Positions 35,079 through 45,042 are shown, counted from the stretch's first letter. The stretch is 64,000 nt of DNA from [Ruminococcus] lactaris ATCC 29176 (GCF_025152405.1 NZ_CP102292.1:2108001-2172000), one strand, 5' to 3'. Notes: generated by a model not told the origin, from the letters alone. Made by a program: numbers and translations.

Positions 35079-36200
35079 CTACAAATATGTATTTGGATTT
35101 ACTGCTGTTCCATTTAATTCTACCTGGAAATGCAGATGTGCACCACTCGAATATCCCGTTGATCCAACATATCCGATCTGCTGTCCTTTTGCAACTTTCT
35201 GCCCTGCTGCCACGCAGATTGCACTATGATGCATATATTTCGTTACGAGACCATTTCCATGATTGATCACGACCCAGTTCCCGGCACTGTTGCTCCATCC
35301 CGCGATCACCACAGTTCCTGCTGCTGCCGCATAAGTCGGTGTTCCTGCCGGAGCTGCATAATCATTTCCCTTGTGAGGTCTTGGATCAAATGCCCTGACT
35401 TCACCGAAATAGCTGGACTGATAGGTCATACCCGGACACGGATGCGTAAAATATCCATTTCCACTGACCACATTCCCACTGGCCGACGGCTTAAAAGAAC
35501 TTCCTCCACTATTCAACTTTGCCTGCTCCTCCTGCAGCCGTCTTGCCTGCTCTGCTTTCTCCTTCAGTTCTTTGAGCGTATCAGCATTCTGCTGGATCTG
35601 CGTCTGGATACTTGCGATCTGTGCCTCTTTACTGCTGATCATCTCCTGAGCCTGCGTCTGCTGCTCTACGAGCTGACTTTGCAGCGTATTCAGATTTTTA
35701 TATTCTTCCTGAAGCTTTGCCTCTTTGTCCTGTACAGTTTTCACCGTATCCTGAAACTCAACCAGCATATCCCGGTCATAAGAAGACAGCTTTGCCACAT
35801 ACTCGGCTTTATTCAGCAGATCTGTGATCGAACTGCTCGTCATCATCATTTCCAGAAACTGTGTATTACCGCCTTCATAAAGATAACGGATCCTCTTTTT
35901 CATGCTGTCGTACTGATCATCTTCCGCGATCTGAGCCTGAATCAATTCATTTTCCGCATCGGAGATTTCATCCTCTTTGGCGGTCAGATGCTCCTGCGTC
36001 TCATTCATTTTCTTAATGATCTCATCCAGTTTCTCCGACAGCGTCTTCTTTTCTTCTTCTGCTTTCTTTTTATCCGATTCAAGCTGATCTGCTTTTTTCT
36101 CAGCTTCATCAATCGTAACCGCACCGGACTGCGATGCTGTTCCGATACAAAGGACGAACACCAGCAAAATTCCTGTAATTTTCCTCATCCGGCCTTTCAT
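35079..36200 (-). CDS. M23 family peptidoglycan hydrolase with coiled coil (EnvC/PcsB-like)
   Basis: A 373-residue exported protein: signal peptide (about 1-27), a long coiled coil (about 30-225) of the type that contacts FtsX, a short serine/glycine linker, and an M23 LytM domain with Zn ligands in RPHKGNDYA and GAHLHFQV and the general-base His in YMHHS. All metal-binding residues are present, so it may be catalytic rather than only an activator. It follows ftsX by 10 bases. In Firmicutes, FtsEX controls such hydrolases during cell separation, or sporulation and elongation. Confidence 0.92.
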   Translation of the reverse strand: MKGRMRKITGILLVFVLCIGTASQSGAVTIDEAEKKADQLESDKKKAEEEKKTLSEKLDEIIKKMNETQEHLTAKEDEISDAENELIQAQIAEDDQYDSMKKRIRYLYEGGNTQFLEMMMTSSSITDLLNKAEYVAKLSSYDRDMLVEFQDTVKTVQDKEAKLQEEYKNLNTLQSQLVEQQTQAQEMISSKEAQIASIQTQIQQNADTLKELKEKAEQARRLQEEQAKLNSGGSSFKPSASGNVVSGNGYFTHPCPGMTYQSSYFGEVRAFDPRPHKGNDYAAPAGTPTYAAAAGTVVIAGWSNSAGNWVVINHGNGLVTKYMHHSAICVAAGQKVAKGQQIGYVGSTGYSSGAHLHFQVELNGTAVNPNTYL

Positions 36201-36210
36201 AGGCTTCCTC

Positions 36211-37161
36211 CTATACTCTCAGATGCTTGCGTACTGTAAAGAAGCTTCCAAGGAAACCAATTCCGATCCCCATGATAAGTCCGATTGGCAATAAGTATGT
36301 ATATACTACATTTACCGGAAGGAAATCAATAATATTCTTCAGAATACTGAACCGTTCCATGACATAGGAAACTGCCTTATCATAAAGTACATATAAAAGT
36401 CCCAGTGGGATCGCTGCGCCAAAGATACCGATGATCAGACCCTCGATCACGAACGGTGATCTTACAACAAAGTCTTTCGCACCAATATATTTCATAATAG
36501 CGATCTCTTCTTTTCTGACTGTAATACCCATTGTAACCGTATTGCTGATCAGGAAGATTGACACTCCCAACAGGATCGCAATGATCGCAATGGAAATATA
36601 CGCAACCAGCATATTAACGCTGGAGAGTGTATTCGCTACAACATCTGATTTATTTACTTTCGACACTCCATCCAGACTCTGTGCAAACTTAACCAGATCC
36701 TGCTGCGTAGAAGAAAGAGATTTACTTCTCGCGATCAGATCCTGGTTGTTGTCTGTCGTCTTCATATAAACTTCATAGTTATCTGAATTGGCCAGCGGAT
36801 TGTCATCTTTAAATCCTTCTGCAAGCTCTGGGTTATCCCCAAAATAATCCTTCTGGAAATCCTCCCATGCCTGCTCTGCTGAAATATATTTTACTTCTGA
36901 AACGTCGTCTCTTGCTTTCAGTTCCTTCCCAATCTTCTGAATCTGTTCATCTGTAGCTTCTTCATCAAAGAAGACCGTGATTGCCACACCTTCCTCAGCA
37001 CTTCGAATAATATACTGAAAGTTTACAAGAATCGAGAAAAATAATCCGAACAGGAAGATACAGGCTGACATCGTTGCAATGGATGCCAGAGAGAACATCT
37101 TATTTCTCCAAATACTCTTAACTCCCTGCTTTCCAACGTATCCAATCGTACTAATCCTCAT
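36211..37161 (-). CDS. ftsX: cell division protein FtsX
   Basis: A 316-residue membrane protein with four helices (residues about 20-45, 190-215, 240-265 and 285-310) and a large extracellular domain (about 45-180) between the first two. It pairs with FtsE to transmit ATPase cycling to a peptidoglycan hydrolase outside the membrane. AGGTGGG before ATG 37161 gives the usual MRISTIGYVGKQGVKSIWRNK opening; the listed upstream start (37188) is inside ftsE. The gene overlaps ftsE by 11 bases. Confidence 0.95.
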   Translation of the reverse strand: MRISTIGYVGKQGVKSIWRNKMFSLASIATMSACIFLFGLFFSILVNFQYIIRSAEEGVAITVFFDEEATDEQIQKIGKELKARDDVSEVKYISAEQAWEDFQKDYFGDNPELAEGFKDDNPLANSDNYEVYMKTTDNNQDLIARSKSLSSTQQDLVKFAQSLDGVSKVNKSDVVANTLSSVNMLVAYISIAIIAILLGVSIFLISNTVTMGITVRKEEIAIMKYIGAKDFVVRSPFVIEGLIIGIFGAAIPLGLLYVLYDKAVSYVMERFSILKNIIDFLPVNVVYTYLLPIGLIMGIGIGFLGSFFTVRKHLRV

Positions 37162-37837
37162 CTGTATACCCACCTTTTCGTTCATCACTGACGATGACCC
37201 CCTGCTTCATAGTAATGACGCGTTCGTTCATCTCATTTACGATCTCCTGATTATGCGTGACAACAAGCACGGTTGTTCCACGCTCATTCGCCTCTTTCAG
37301 AAGGCTCATGATCTCCCAGGAGTTCGTTGGATCCAAGTTACCTGTCGGCTCATCCGCCAGCAGGATGGCAGGCTCATTTACGATCGCCCTTGCGATCGCA
37401 ACTCTCTGCTGCTCTCCTCCGGAAAGTTCCTTCGGGAACGACTTGTACTTCTGTGCAAGTCCTACCAGTGACAAAGCAGCCGGTACTTTTTTCTTGATCA
37501 CTTTGCTCGGTGTCTCTGTCACCCGCAATGCAAATGCAATATTCTCATAAATATTCCGATCTTTCAGAAGCCGGAAATCCTGAAATACAACTCCCAGTCC
37601 TCTTCTGTACTTTGCAATATTCCGGTGTCTCATACGGTTTAAGTTTTGTCCGTTCACGATGATCGTACCATCGGTCGGATTCAGTTCTTTCATAATCAGA
37701 CGGATAAGGGTTGACTTTCCCGATCCACTGTCACCAACGATGAAGACGAACTCTCCCCGCTCGATCTTTACGGATACCCCGTTCAGAGCCGCATTGCCCT
37801 TGGAGTATTCCTTCTTCACGTTTCTTAATTCAATCAT
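37151..37837 (-). CDS. ftsE: cell division ATP-binding protein FtsE
   Basis: A 228-residue ABC ATPase. Walker A is GDSGSGKST near residue 36, Q-loop VVFQDFRLL near residue 84, signature LSGGEQQR near residue 138, Walker B ILLADEPTGNLD near residue 158 and switch His in VVTHN. The VFQDFRLL and ADEPTGNLDP motifs are typical of FtsE. Strong AGGAGG ribosome binding site. It partners FtsX and lies 36 bases after the CdaR-type regulator gene. Confidence 0.96.
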   Translation of the reverse strand: MIELRNVKKEYSKGNAALNGVSVKIERGEFVFIVGDSGSGKSTLIRLIMKELNPTDGTIIVNGQNLNRMRHRNIAKYRRGLGVVFQDFRLLKDRNIYENIAFALRVTETPSKVIKKKVPAALSLVGLAQKYKSFPKELSGGEQQRVAIARAIVNEPAILLADEPTGNLDPTNSWEIMSLLKEANERGTTVLVVTHNQEIVNEMNERVITMKQGVIVSDERKGGYTDED

Positions 37838-37872
37838 ATGTTCCTCCTAATTATCCATACTCCGCAAAATTC

Positions 37873-38964
37873 CTAGTATTCTAATGACTCCATGTACTTC
37901 ATGTACTTCACTACCATCAGAGCGATCTTGAACGTGATCGCATCCTCAAAGACACGCAGATCAAGTCCTGTACTCTTCTGCAGTTTATCCAGTCTGTATA
38001 CCAGAGTATTTCTGTGGATGTAAAGCTGTCTGGATGTCTCTGATACATTGAGACTGTTCTCGAAGAACTTATTGATGGTAGTCAATGTCTCTTCATCAAA
38101 GTCATCCGGAGATTTTGCTTCAAAAATCTCCTTAATAAACATCTTGCACAACGGAAGCGGAAGCTGATAGATCAGTCTGCCGATTCCAAGAGTTGTATAG
38201 GCAACGATATCTTTCTCGCTAAAGAAGATCTTGCCCACATCCAACGCCAGCTTGGCTTCTTTATAAGACTTGGAAACTTCCTTGATGTCGTTGACCATCG
38301 TTCCATATGCTATATGCACCTGCTCGTCGCCTCCCTCTGACCGGAGCAGATCCAGCATATCCTTCGCCATTTTTTCAAGTTCTTTATTTCCATCTTTCTC
38401 TGAAAGTTCTTTTACAACAATGATATTCTTCTCATCTACCGCAGTTACAAAATCGCGGGATTTGCTTCCGAGAAGATTCCGCACATTGTCAAGAGCCGCA
38501 CTGTCTTTTTCGTGGGATGTCTCAATAATAAAGATAACACGTTTCACTTCCGTGTCAATATGTAATTTTTTGGCACGATTATAAATATCCACCAGCAAAA
38601 GGTTATCCAAAAGCAGGTTTTTGATAAAATTATCCTTGTCAAATCTCTCTTTATATGCAACCAGAAGACTCTGGATCTGGAATGCTGCGATCTTTCCCAG
38701 CATATATTCTCCCTCGCTGTCTCCATTGGCAACAAGCACATATTCCAGACGCTGCTCATCAAAAATCTTGAAGAACTGTCTTCCCTGGATTACCTGACTG
38801 TCTGCAGGGGACTCTACAAATGCAAGCACTGCATCCGAACAGTTCTTATCTACCTCGCCTGTAGCTGCCAGTTCCTTCCCCTCTGTATCTAACACACAAA
38901 AATCAACCTTGGAAATCCCCTTCAATCCTTCAATCGTATTCTGAAGTATCTGATTAGAAATCAT
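37873..38964 (-). CDS. CdaR/PucR-type transcriptional regulator
   Basis: A 363-residue regulator with an N-terminal domain of about 130 residues resembling a sugar-diacid-recognition-type sensor (ISKVDFCVLDTEGKELAATG), a GGDEF-like central region, and a C-terminal PucR/CdaR helix-turn-helix (SLNVSETSRQLYIHRNTLVYRLDKL). GGAGG before ATG 38964 fixes the start; the longer frame to 39042 adds an unlikely N-terminus. The position upstream of ftsEX suggests co-transcription and possible control of cell-envelope genes. The effector is unknown. Confidence 0.8.
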   Translation of the reverse strand: MISNQILQNTIEGLKGISKVDFCVLDTEGKELAATGEVDKNCSDAVLAFVESPADSQVIQGRQFFKIFDEQRLEYVLVANGDSEGEYMLGKIAAFQIQSLLVAYKERFDKDNFIKNLLLDNLLLVDIYNRAKKLHIDTEVKRVIFIIETSHEKDSAALDNVRNLLGSKSRDFVTAVDEKNIIVVKELSEKDGNKELEKMAKDMLDLLRSEGGDEQVHIAYGTMVNDIKEVSKSYKEAKLALDVGKIFFSEKDIVAYTTLGIGRLIYQLPLPLCKMFIKEIFEAKSPDDFDEETLTTINKFFENSLNVSETSRQLYIHRNTLVYRLDKLQKSTGLDLRVFEDAITFKIALMVVKYMKYMESLEY

Positions 38965-39199
38965 CCTTTTTCCTCCATTCCATCCGTTCTTCGATATGTG
39001 CAATTTACACATACCTTTCGTGTCGATTTTTTTTACGTACACATTTCCACTTAGTATATTAAGTCAAAACTGCAAAAAAATAAAGAGTAAATCCTTTTAT
39101 TTTAGTCATTTTTTTGAATTTTTTACAAAAAATTCATATTTTCAGACTTAGCATAGTTCACAATTTTCCGAATATAGATCTTATTTCCAGGCAAATCCG

Positions 39200-39868
39200 T
39201 TATTCTTTTTCCTGTTCTACATGATATCTGAAAATTTTCTTCTGAATAAAAAAACGGATCCGGTTCCTCAATTTTATCTCATCCAGATGCCCTGTGAACG
39301 CACAGCCGCCTCCCAGCCAGACCCGTACATTCAGAAGGGCTTTATTTGCCGTAATAAACCGTTCCTGAAACGGGGACGGCAGCACCGACAGGATACAGTC
39401 CGTCTCCGTTCCGTTGATGGCATTGATCGCATCCTGGATCTGCTCTTCATTCTCCGAAATCACCATCTGCCCGGTAACGCGGATTCCCCGGTTGTGCCTG
39501 GACAGAACCGCCTCTACTTTTCCCAGATTTTCCTCACTGTCTGCAAGCAGGAATATTTTTTTATGATTTTTTTGCATATACTTCATGAACATCTTAAGGA
39601 AAACGTTCTCTTCAGTTTCCCGGAACAGCTTTTCATTTTCTATCTCTGCCGCTTTCAGGATCTCTGTATTCTCCGGCAGCAGCATCGTCAGTGCATTGAT
39701 CTGCTCTTTCCATTGTGCATTTTCTCTTTCTTTCATCAGCATATCCATGGAAACCAGCTCGATCGTATCCACTGACTCACTCTCAAGATACTGCATCGCC
39801 CGGATCATCGCTTCTTTTGCTGTCAGGATTGGAATCTCCACATCAAATATATTCATCTTTTCTATCAT
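39200..39868 (-). CDS. WecG/TagA/CpsF-family glycosyltransferase-like protein
   Basis: A 222-residue protein resembling the WecG/TagA family of glycosyltransferases that act on lipid-linked sugars in teichoic acid or polysaccharide synthesis. The C-terminal half has the family pattern IFLLADSEENLGKVEAVLSR, then ILSVLPSPFQERFI and VWLGGGCAFTGHLDEIKLRNRI. The N-terminal half is unusual: the conserved catalytic segment of canonical members (T-x-N, D-x-D/N region) is not obvious, so it may be a diverged or non-catalytic member. ATG 39868 or the ATG four codons on is the start. It stands between the SASP gene and the CdaR-type gene. Confidence 0.65.
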   Translation of the reverse strand: MIEKMNIFDVEIPILTAKEAMIRAMQYLESESVDTIELVSMDMLMKERENAQWKEQINALTMLLPENTEILKAAEIENEKLFRETEENVFLKMFMKYMQKNHKKIFLLADSEENLGKVEAVLSRHNRGIRVTGQMVISENEEQIQDAINAINGTETDCILSVLPSPFQERFITANKALLNVRVWLGGGCAFTGHLDEIKLRNRIRFFIQKKIFRYHVEQEKE

Positions 39869-39957
39869 AATAAATCACCCAACCATGCTCCCCATTCTGA
39901 GCATTTTATCAAAAATGAGTGGTTTTGTCAAAATAAGACCTTTCTGCTTCCGGTTTT

Positions 39958-40176
39958 CTATCTTTTTTCCTCCGTCTGTGCTGTCCCGTTCTCCTGCGTC
40001 CGTCTTCTTTTTGTCACCAGTCCGCCGATCCTCCCGGTCTCTTTGGAAGTAAGTGATTTCCAGCCCTGTGCAAGTACCCGGTCTAACAGTCCCAGTTCTT
40101 CCGCAATCTCATACTTCATTTTTTCTTCCTCTTCCAGTTCGTTTAAATTGATCGGTTTTTCTTTTTTCTTTCCCAT
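39958..40176 (-). CDS. small acid-soluble spore protein, alpha/beta type
   Basis: A 72-residue DNA-binding spore protein. KYEIAEELGLL, DRVLAQGWKSLTSKETGRIGGLVTKR matches the two conserved segments of alpha/beta SASP, which coat and protect spore DNA. The Glu-Ile region in the first segment is where the GPR protease usually cuts. The N-terminus is lysine- and glutamate-rich. GAAGG precedes the ATG. It would normally be a sigma-G gene; a clear sigma-G promoter is not visible by eye. It shows that the organism sporulates or recently did. Confidence 0.85.
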   Translation of the reverse strand: MGKKKEKPINLNELEEEEKMKYEIAEELGLLDRVLAQGWKSLTSKETGRIGGLVTKRRRTQENGTAQTEEKR

Positions 40177-40265
40177 ATTCTGCCTTCTTTCTTTTTTTAG
40201 AAGTATTTCCCGATCAGATCAGATTATACTGAAAAACTGATTCCTGTCATCTGCCCGTAAAACGA

Positions 40266-40305
40266 ACAGGACGGAGCAGATACCGGTCAAGTATCTGCTC
40301 CGTCC
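40266..40305 (-). terminator. intrinsic terminator after the YhgE-like gene
   Basis: Minus-strand GGACGGAGCAGATAC pairs perfectly with GTATCTGCTCCGTCC around TTGACCG, followed by TGTTCGTTTT. Confidence 0.9.
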
Positions 40306-40343
40306 CTCTTTATAAGATGATACAAATATAAGTGAATCGTCAA

Positions 40344-42839
40344 TTATTCGATTGCTTCTGTCTCGATCACAAATTTTACACTTCCATCCATCTTGCTGTC
40401 CTTACCACTGAATGTATTGTAGGTGCAGTCATCAGAGGTCAGTGCTTTGAGTCTGTCAAGTACATCTCCGAATTCGTCTTCTACTGTACTCTTTAATTTA
40501 CTTGTTCCTTCTTTATCGAACTGATCCATACCATCTGCCAGCTTCTTTGCTCCTTCTGAAAGTGAGGAAGCTCCTTCACGAAGTGCATTGCTGTTGGCTG
40601 AAAGTTTCGCTGCACCGGCTGACATCTGTGAACCAAGTGTATTCAGACCGGATGCAAGCTGGTTCGTTCCGCTCTGCAGCGTTCCTGCTCCGGCTGCCAG
40701 TGTTGAACTGCTTCCTTTCAGTTTCTCTGCACCTGAAAGAAGAGAAGTATTATAAGATCCGAGCTGCATAAATCCGCCATTCAATTCAGTAATTCCCTGG
40801 ATTGCTGTCGGGAACTGTGCCTGAACAGATGTATTCAACTGTCCAAGTCCGCCTGAAAGAGTTCCAAGTCCGGTATTCAGTCCCTGCATTCCCTGATTCA
40901 ACTGAGTCACAGATGCTGTAAGCTGGCTGATTGAATCTGACGGAAGACTGTCCTTTGCTGCTGCAATAGCATCCAGTTTCTTCTGCATTTCCGGAAGCTG
41001 CTGCTGTAATGCTGCTGCAGTCTCTTTAAATGTCTTCAGATTTGTCTGAAGCGTTGCTGCCCCGCTTGTGATGGCTGACAGGTCAAAGGTCGGTACACTG
41101 ACCGTGATCGCAGATGCTTTCTGCACATTGTTCAGTCCGTCTGCAGCAGTCTGTGCATTCTGAAGTGCCGTAATTGCTGTACTGATCTGATCTCTTACTG
41201 ACTCATCTGTTGTCGCATTTAACTGAACCTGCAATGCACTGATCGCATTTGCAATCTGCGTCTTGCTTGTATTGGCTGCTGCCTGTGCTGCATCCACTTT
41301 TGTATTGTAATCTGTAATCTTCGCATTGACATCTGCAACCGCTGTCTCACAGTCACTTTGCAGTGTTCCGAGCTGGGTATTGATTGCATTGAGCTGTGTT
41401 TCCATTCCGGTCAGTGCTGCTGCAATATTGGCTACCGGTGTGGCAATTCCTGTCTGAAGACTTGCAGAAAGAGATTCCGTTGCAGAAATCAGTTCATTTC
41501 CGGTTGTCACCATACCATTCACCTGCGTCAGAAGTGCTGTCACTTCCTCTGAGCCAAGTACTGCCTGTAACTGCTTTGTACCTGCTGCAAGCTGGTTGGC
41601 TGCGATCACCAGATCGTCTGTTGCCTCTCCTTTTCCGTCAGCCGCTTTGCTCAATGTATCTACGGCTGTCTGCACCTGCTCCAGACCTTTGCTTAACTGA
41701 GATAACTGTGCGGCACCTGCTGCAATCTTCTGCTCGCCTACCACATAGGAAGTCACTCCATTTGCCAGTGCATTAGTTCCACTTGTATAGTCTTTAACGC
41801 CTTTGACAACTTTGCCTACTCCATTGACATACTCTGTCACGCTGCCGTTCAGTTCTCCGTTGCTGCCAAGATATTTCTGAATGCCCGCATTCAGTTCATC
41901 TGCACCTGCTGTATAGCTGCTCACTCCGTCTGCCAGTGTGGAAGCACCATCTGCCAGTGTTCCTGATCCGCTGACCAGTTCCAGTGCAGCATCTTCCAGC
42001 TCATTCAGTGAATCTTTCAGTGAATCAACATCTATGATATTATCCATATCCATATCATCCAGCAGATCTGTCAGGGCAACTGTAAAGGTGGAAGACATTG
42101 TGAAATCAGTTACATCTGCCTCCATCTCAAAATTCTCTGGAATCGTTACGCCTTTATCCTCAGCTTCTTTTGTTGTCTCTTCATCCAGATCAAGGCTGTC
42201 TTTCAGTCCCGGCATACCAAATCCGACTACAATATTACGGCTTCCGTCTGAAATAACTTTTCCATTGTCGATCGTTACATTGCTGAAAGTTTCATTCGGA
42301 AGGATCATTCCGGTCATCATGATAAATGGTGTATAAACTTCCTCTTCTTTTCCATCCACTGTGACGGTCTTCTTTTCGTTATTTGTATACTGTACCTGGA
42401 TCTTGAGATGTCCGCTCTTTCCCTTCAGCTCATCCGGTTTTACTTCCTTGCCGTCCAAAAAATAGGTCAGTTTTACGGATACCGGAAGTTCCTTATCTGT
42501 CGTACCCTGATAATAAATATCTTCTCCTGCAGTATTCCAGGTCAGTTGATCTCCATTCTCCGTAAATGTCTCATCACCTTTGACATTCTTAATCTCTTTC
42601 AAAATACTTTCATCAGTCAGGTTTCCCGATACACTTCCAGAATTTTTCAGCCAGTCAGATACCGTCACCTCGTCACTATTTCCTGTCGCATCTGCATTGA
42701 CATAAACCGTTTCTTCCTTATATACATCCTGCGTATCTGTGCTTCCTGCCGCATAAACCGGAACCGCTCCCATCATGACTGACATTCCAACAGCAAGCGA
42801 AGTTGTAAGGCTATGTTTGATTTTTCTGTTCTTGTTCAT
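40344..42839 (-). CDS. YhgE/Pip-like exported coiled-coil protein
   Basis: An 831-residue exported protein with a signal peptide (about 1-31, ending VYAAG). The first 290 residues are a beta-rich domain; the rest is a long helical region with tandem heptad-like units (SGTLADGASTLADGVSSYTAGADELNAG, NALRE GASSLSEGAKKLADG) as in YhgE/Pip proteins. The usual C-terminal membrane helices of YhgE are missing: it ends DGSVKFVIETEAIE without a hydrophobic segment, so it is probably soluble outside the cell or associated with its MMPL neighbour. The MMPL gene begins 14 bases upstream, so the two are co-transcribed and likely form one complex. Confidence 0.72.
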   Translation of the reverse strand: MNKNRKIKHSLTTSLAVGMSVMMGAVPVYAAGSTDTQDVYKEETVYVNADATGNSDEVTVSDWLKNSGSVSGNLTDESILKEIKNVKGDETFTENGDQLTWNTAGEDIYYQGTTDKELPVSVKLTYFLDGKEVKPDELKGKSGHLKIQVQYTNNEKKTVTVDGKEEEVYTPFIMMTGMILPNETFSNVTIDNGKVISDGSRNIVVGFGMPGLKDSLDLDEETTKEAEDKGVTIPENFEMEADVTDFTMSSTFTVALTDLLDDMDMDNIIDVDSLKDSLNELEDAALELVSGSGTLADGASTLADGVSSYTAGADELNAGIQKYLGSNGELNGSVTEYVNGVGKVVKGVKDYTSGTNALANGVTSYVVGEQKIAAGAAQLSQLSKGLEQVQTAVDTLSKAADGKGEATDDLVIAANQLAAGTKQLQAVLGSEEVTALLTQVNGMVTTGNELISATESLSASLQTGIATPVANIAAALTGMETQLNAINTQLGTLQSDCETAVADVNAKITDYNTKVDAAQAAANTSKTQIANAISALQVQLNATTDESVRDQISTAITALQNAQTAADGLNNVQKASAITVSVPTFDLSAITSGAATLQTNLKTFKETAAALQQQLPEMQKKLDAIAAAKDSLPSDSISQLTASVTQLNQGMQGLNTGLGTLSGGLGQLNTSVQAQFPTAIQGITELNGGFMQLGSYNTSLLSGAEKLKGSSSTLAAGAGTLQSGTNQLASGLNTLGSQMSAGAAKLSANSNALREGASSLSEGAKKLADGMDQFDKEGTSKLKSTVEDEFGDVLDRLKALTSDDCTYNTFSGKDSKMDGSVKFVIETEAIE

Positions 42840-42853
42840 AATTTAACTCCCTT

Positions 42854-44944
42854 CTATTTCACCTCTGCGGGTTTCTTTTTTGACCCGAGGAAACCAATCG
42901 AGGTCTTGCATATTACCTTGTCAAATATCATAAACATTGCAGGCAGGATCATGATAACTACGATCATACTGATGATCGCTCCCCTTGCAAGGAGGGTACA
43001 GATCGAACCGATCATCTCTACCTGTGAGTAGCAGGCTACTCCGAATGTTGCTGCGAAAAAGCTCAGTCCACTGCTGATAATAGACGGCATACTGGTCTTA
43101 TGTGCAATACTGATTGCTTCCATCTTCTCTCTTCCACGCTGACGTTCTTTCTGATAACGGGTTGTCATCAGGATCGCATAATCTACCGTTGCTCCCAACT
43201 GGATTGCTCCGATTACAATGCTTGCCACAAACGGAAGGCTGGTTCCCTGATAGAACGGGATTGCCATATTAACCATGATTGCAAACTCAATTACCGCTAC
43301 CAGAATAATCGGCAGGGAGATCGACTTGAATATGATCATGATAATAAGGAAAATCGCTGCAATGGAAATAGCATTTACATTCACTAAGTCCACATCCGTT
43401 ACATCCTGCAGATCCTTCATCAGTGGAGCTTCTCCAATGACCATTCCACTCTTGTCATAAGACTTCACGATCTTATCAATGGCTGAAATCTGCGTATTGA
43501 CCTCGTCTGTTGCCGACTCATACTCTGAGCATACAAAGGCAAGTTCACAATCATCGCTCTGAAGCATCTCTTTCATGTCATCCGGGATCATGGAATCCGG
43601 TACGGTCGGACCGATCAGAGAATTCATGCTGATTGTCCATTTGACACCCTTTACTTCATCAATCTCTTCAAGCATCTTCTTTTTCTGCTTTGCATCCATG
43701 TTCTTATCCATCATGACCATGTGCAGATTGCTCATATTGAAATCTTTCTTCAGTTCTGCATTCGCCACATTACTGTCCAATGTCTCCGGAAGAGACTCTG
43801 CAATATTATAGTAAATCTTAGTATGATTATTTCCGTAAATCGCAGGGAACAGAAGGAGCAGAAAAATAAGGATCCATGCCTTATAATGCTTTGTAATAAA
43901 TGCAGAAGGCTTATCCATGTTGCTTAAAAGCAGTTTATGCTGCGTCTTTTCAATCGGTTTGTCAAAAACCAGTACCAGTGACGGAAGAACTGTTACACAG
44001 CAGACCACTCCGATCAGTACACCTTTCGCCATAACGATTCCGAGATCCCGTCCAAGTGCGAAAGTCATCACGCACAGGGCAACAAATCCGGCAACCGTCG
44101 TCACAGAACTTCCTGCAACAGACTTAAATGTATTGGCGATCGCATGCCCCATGGCACGCTCCTTCTCTCCCGGAAACCGCTTTTTATTCTCCTCATAACT
44201 GTTCAACAGGAAAATGGAATAGTCCATCGTAACTCCTAATTGCAGAACCGCTGTCAGTGCTTTCGTAATATAGGAAGTCTCTCCCAGAAAAACATTACTT
44301 CCCAGATTATAGAGAATCGCCAGTCCGATACTCAGAAGGAACAGGATCGGAACAACGAAAGAACCCGAAGTCAGTTCCAGAACAATCAGACTTAAAAGTG
44401 CTGCGATCACAACATAGATCGGAAGTTCTTTCAGTGCCAGATTCTTGATATCTGCTACAACACCTGTCATTCCACTGATAAAGCACTGCTCATTTGCGAT
44501 CTTTCTCATCTCACCGACTGCATCCATGGAGTCATCTGAAGATGTCGTATTATCAAATAATACAAGCATCATCGTTGCATCACCCTTGAAAAAGGCTTCT
44601 CGCAGGTTGCTTGGGATCATCTCTACCGGAAGGCTGATGTCCGCAACATCATCATACCACAAAACATCCTTTACATGAGAAACATTCTCAAATTTTTCTT
44701 CCAGTTTTTGAACATCTTTCAGATCCATGTTCTCGACCACGACCATGGAAAATGCTCCCATCCCGTATTCATCCACCAGAATATCCTGACCTTTTACTGT
44801 CTCCAGATGTTCTGGAAGATAACTGAGCAAATCATAATTTACTCTCGTCTTTGCCATTCCGATCACTGACGGAATAATCAGCAGGAATCCGACGATCAGC
44901 ATCAGAACCCTGTGCCTGGCAATCCATTTGCCAACTTTGACCAT
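42854..44944 (-). CDS. MMPL/RND-superfamily transporter
   Basis: A 696-residue membrane protein of the MMPL family: one N-terminal helix, an extracellular domain, a bundle of five to six helices (about 190-340), then a repeat of the same plan (helix near 360, extracellular domain, helices from about 530). Family motifs are GVTMDYSIFLL near residue 240 and GATVDYAILMTTRY near residue 600, which provide the Asp-Tyr pairs of the proton path. The start is ATG 44944, because AGGAG abuts the ATG at 44953. Substrate is unknown; lipid, peptide or drug efflux is possible. It is controlled by the divergent TetR gene. Confidence 0.88.
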   Translation of the reverse strand: MVKVGKWIARHRVLMLIVGFLLIIPSVIGMAKTRVNYDLLSYLPEHLETVKGQDILVDEYGMGAFSMVVVENMDLKDVQKLEEKFENVSHVKDVLWYDDVADISLPVEMIPSNLREAFFKGDATMMLVLFDNTTSSDDSMDAVGEMRKIANEQCFISGMTGVVADIKNLALKELPIYVVIAALLSLIVLELTSGSFVVPILFLLSIGLAILYNLGSNVFLGETSYITKALTAVLQLGVTMDYSIFLLNSYEENKKRFPGEKERAMGHAIANTFKSVAGSSVTTVAGFVALCVMTFALGRDLGIVMAKGVLIGVVCCVTVLPSLVLVFDKPIEKTQHKLLLSNMDKPSAFITKHYKAWILIFLLLLFPAIYGNNHTKIYYNIAESLPETLDSNVANAELKKDFNMSNLHMVMMDKNMDAKQKKKMLEEIDEVKGVKWTISMNSLIGPTVPDSMIPDDMKEMLQSDDCELAFVCSEYESATDEVNTQISAIDKIVKSYDKSGMVIGEAPLMKDLQDVTDVDLVNVNAISIAAIFLIIMIIFKSISLPIILVAVIEFAIMVNMAIPFYQGTSLPFVASIVIGAIQLGATVDYAILMTTRYQKERQRGREKMEAISIAHKTSMPSIISSGLSFFAATFGVACYSQVEMIGSICTLLARGAIISMIVVIMILPAMFMIFDKVICKTSIGFLGSKKKPAEVK

Positions 44945-44987
44945 TTGTATCATCTCCTAAACTGTCTCATATATTTTAGCCTCTTCT

Positions 44988-45015
44988 AGTATAGCTCAAA
45001 ATGACTAATAGTCAA
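44988..45015 (-). promoter_or_regulatory. MMPL-operon promoter with TetR-type operator
   Basis: Minus-strand TTGACT (45015-45010), 16-base spacer, TATACT (44993-44988). The palindrome TGACTAATAGTCA (45002-45014) covers the -35 box, as expected for a repressor operator. Confidence 0.7.
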
Positions 45016-45042
45016 TATTAGAAGATCAAAAAAATGAATTTT

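Noticed and set aside
35226-36239. 337-residue plus-strand ORF
   Set aside because: Antisense shadow of the M23 hydrolase gene, whose motifs and ribosome binding site are clear.
38998-39010. Palindrome GTGCAATTTACAC upstream of the CdaR-type gene
   Set aside because: Imperfect and short, with no second copy seen; could be chance in an AT-rich leader.
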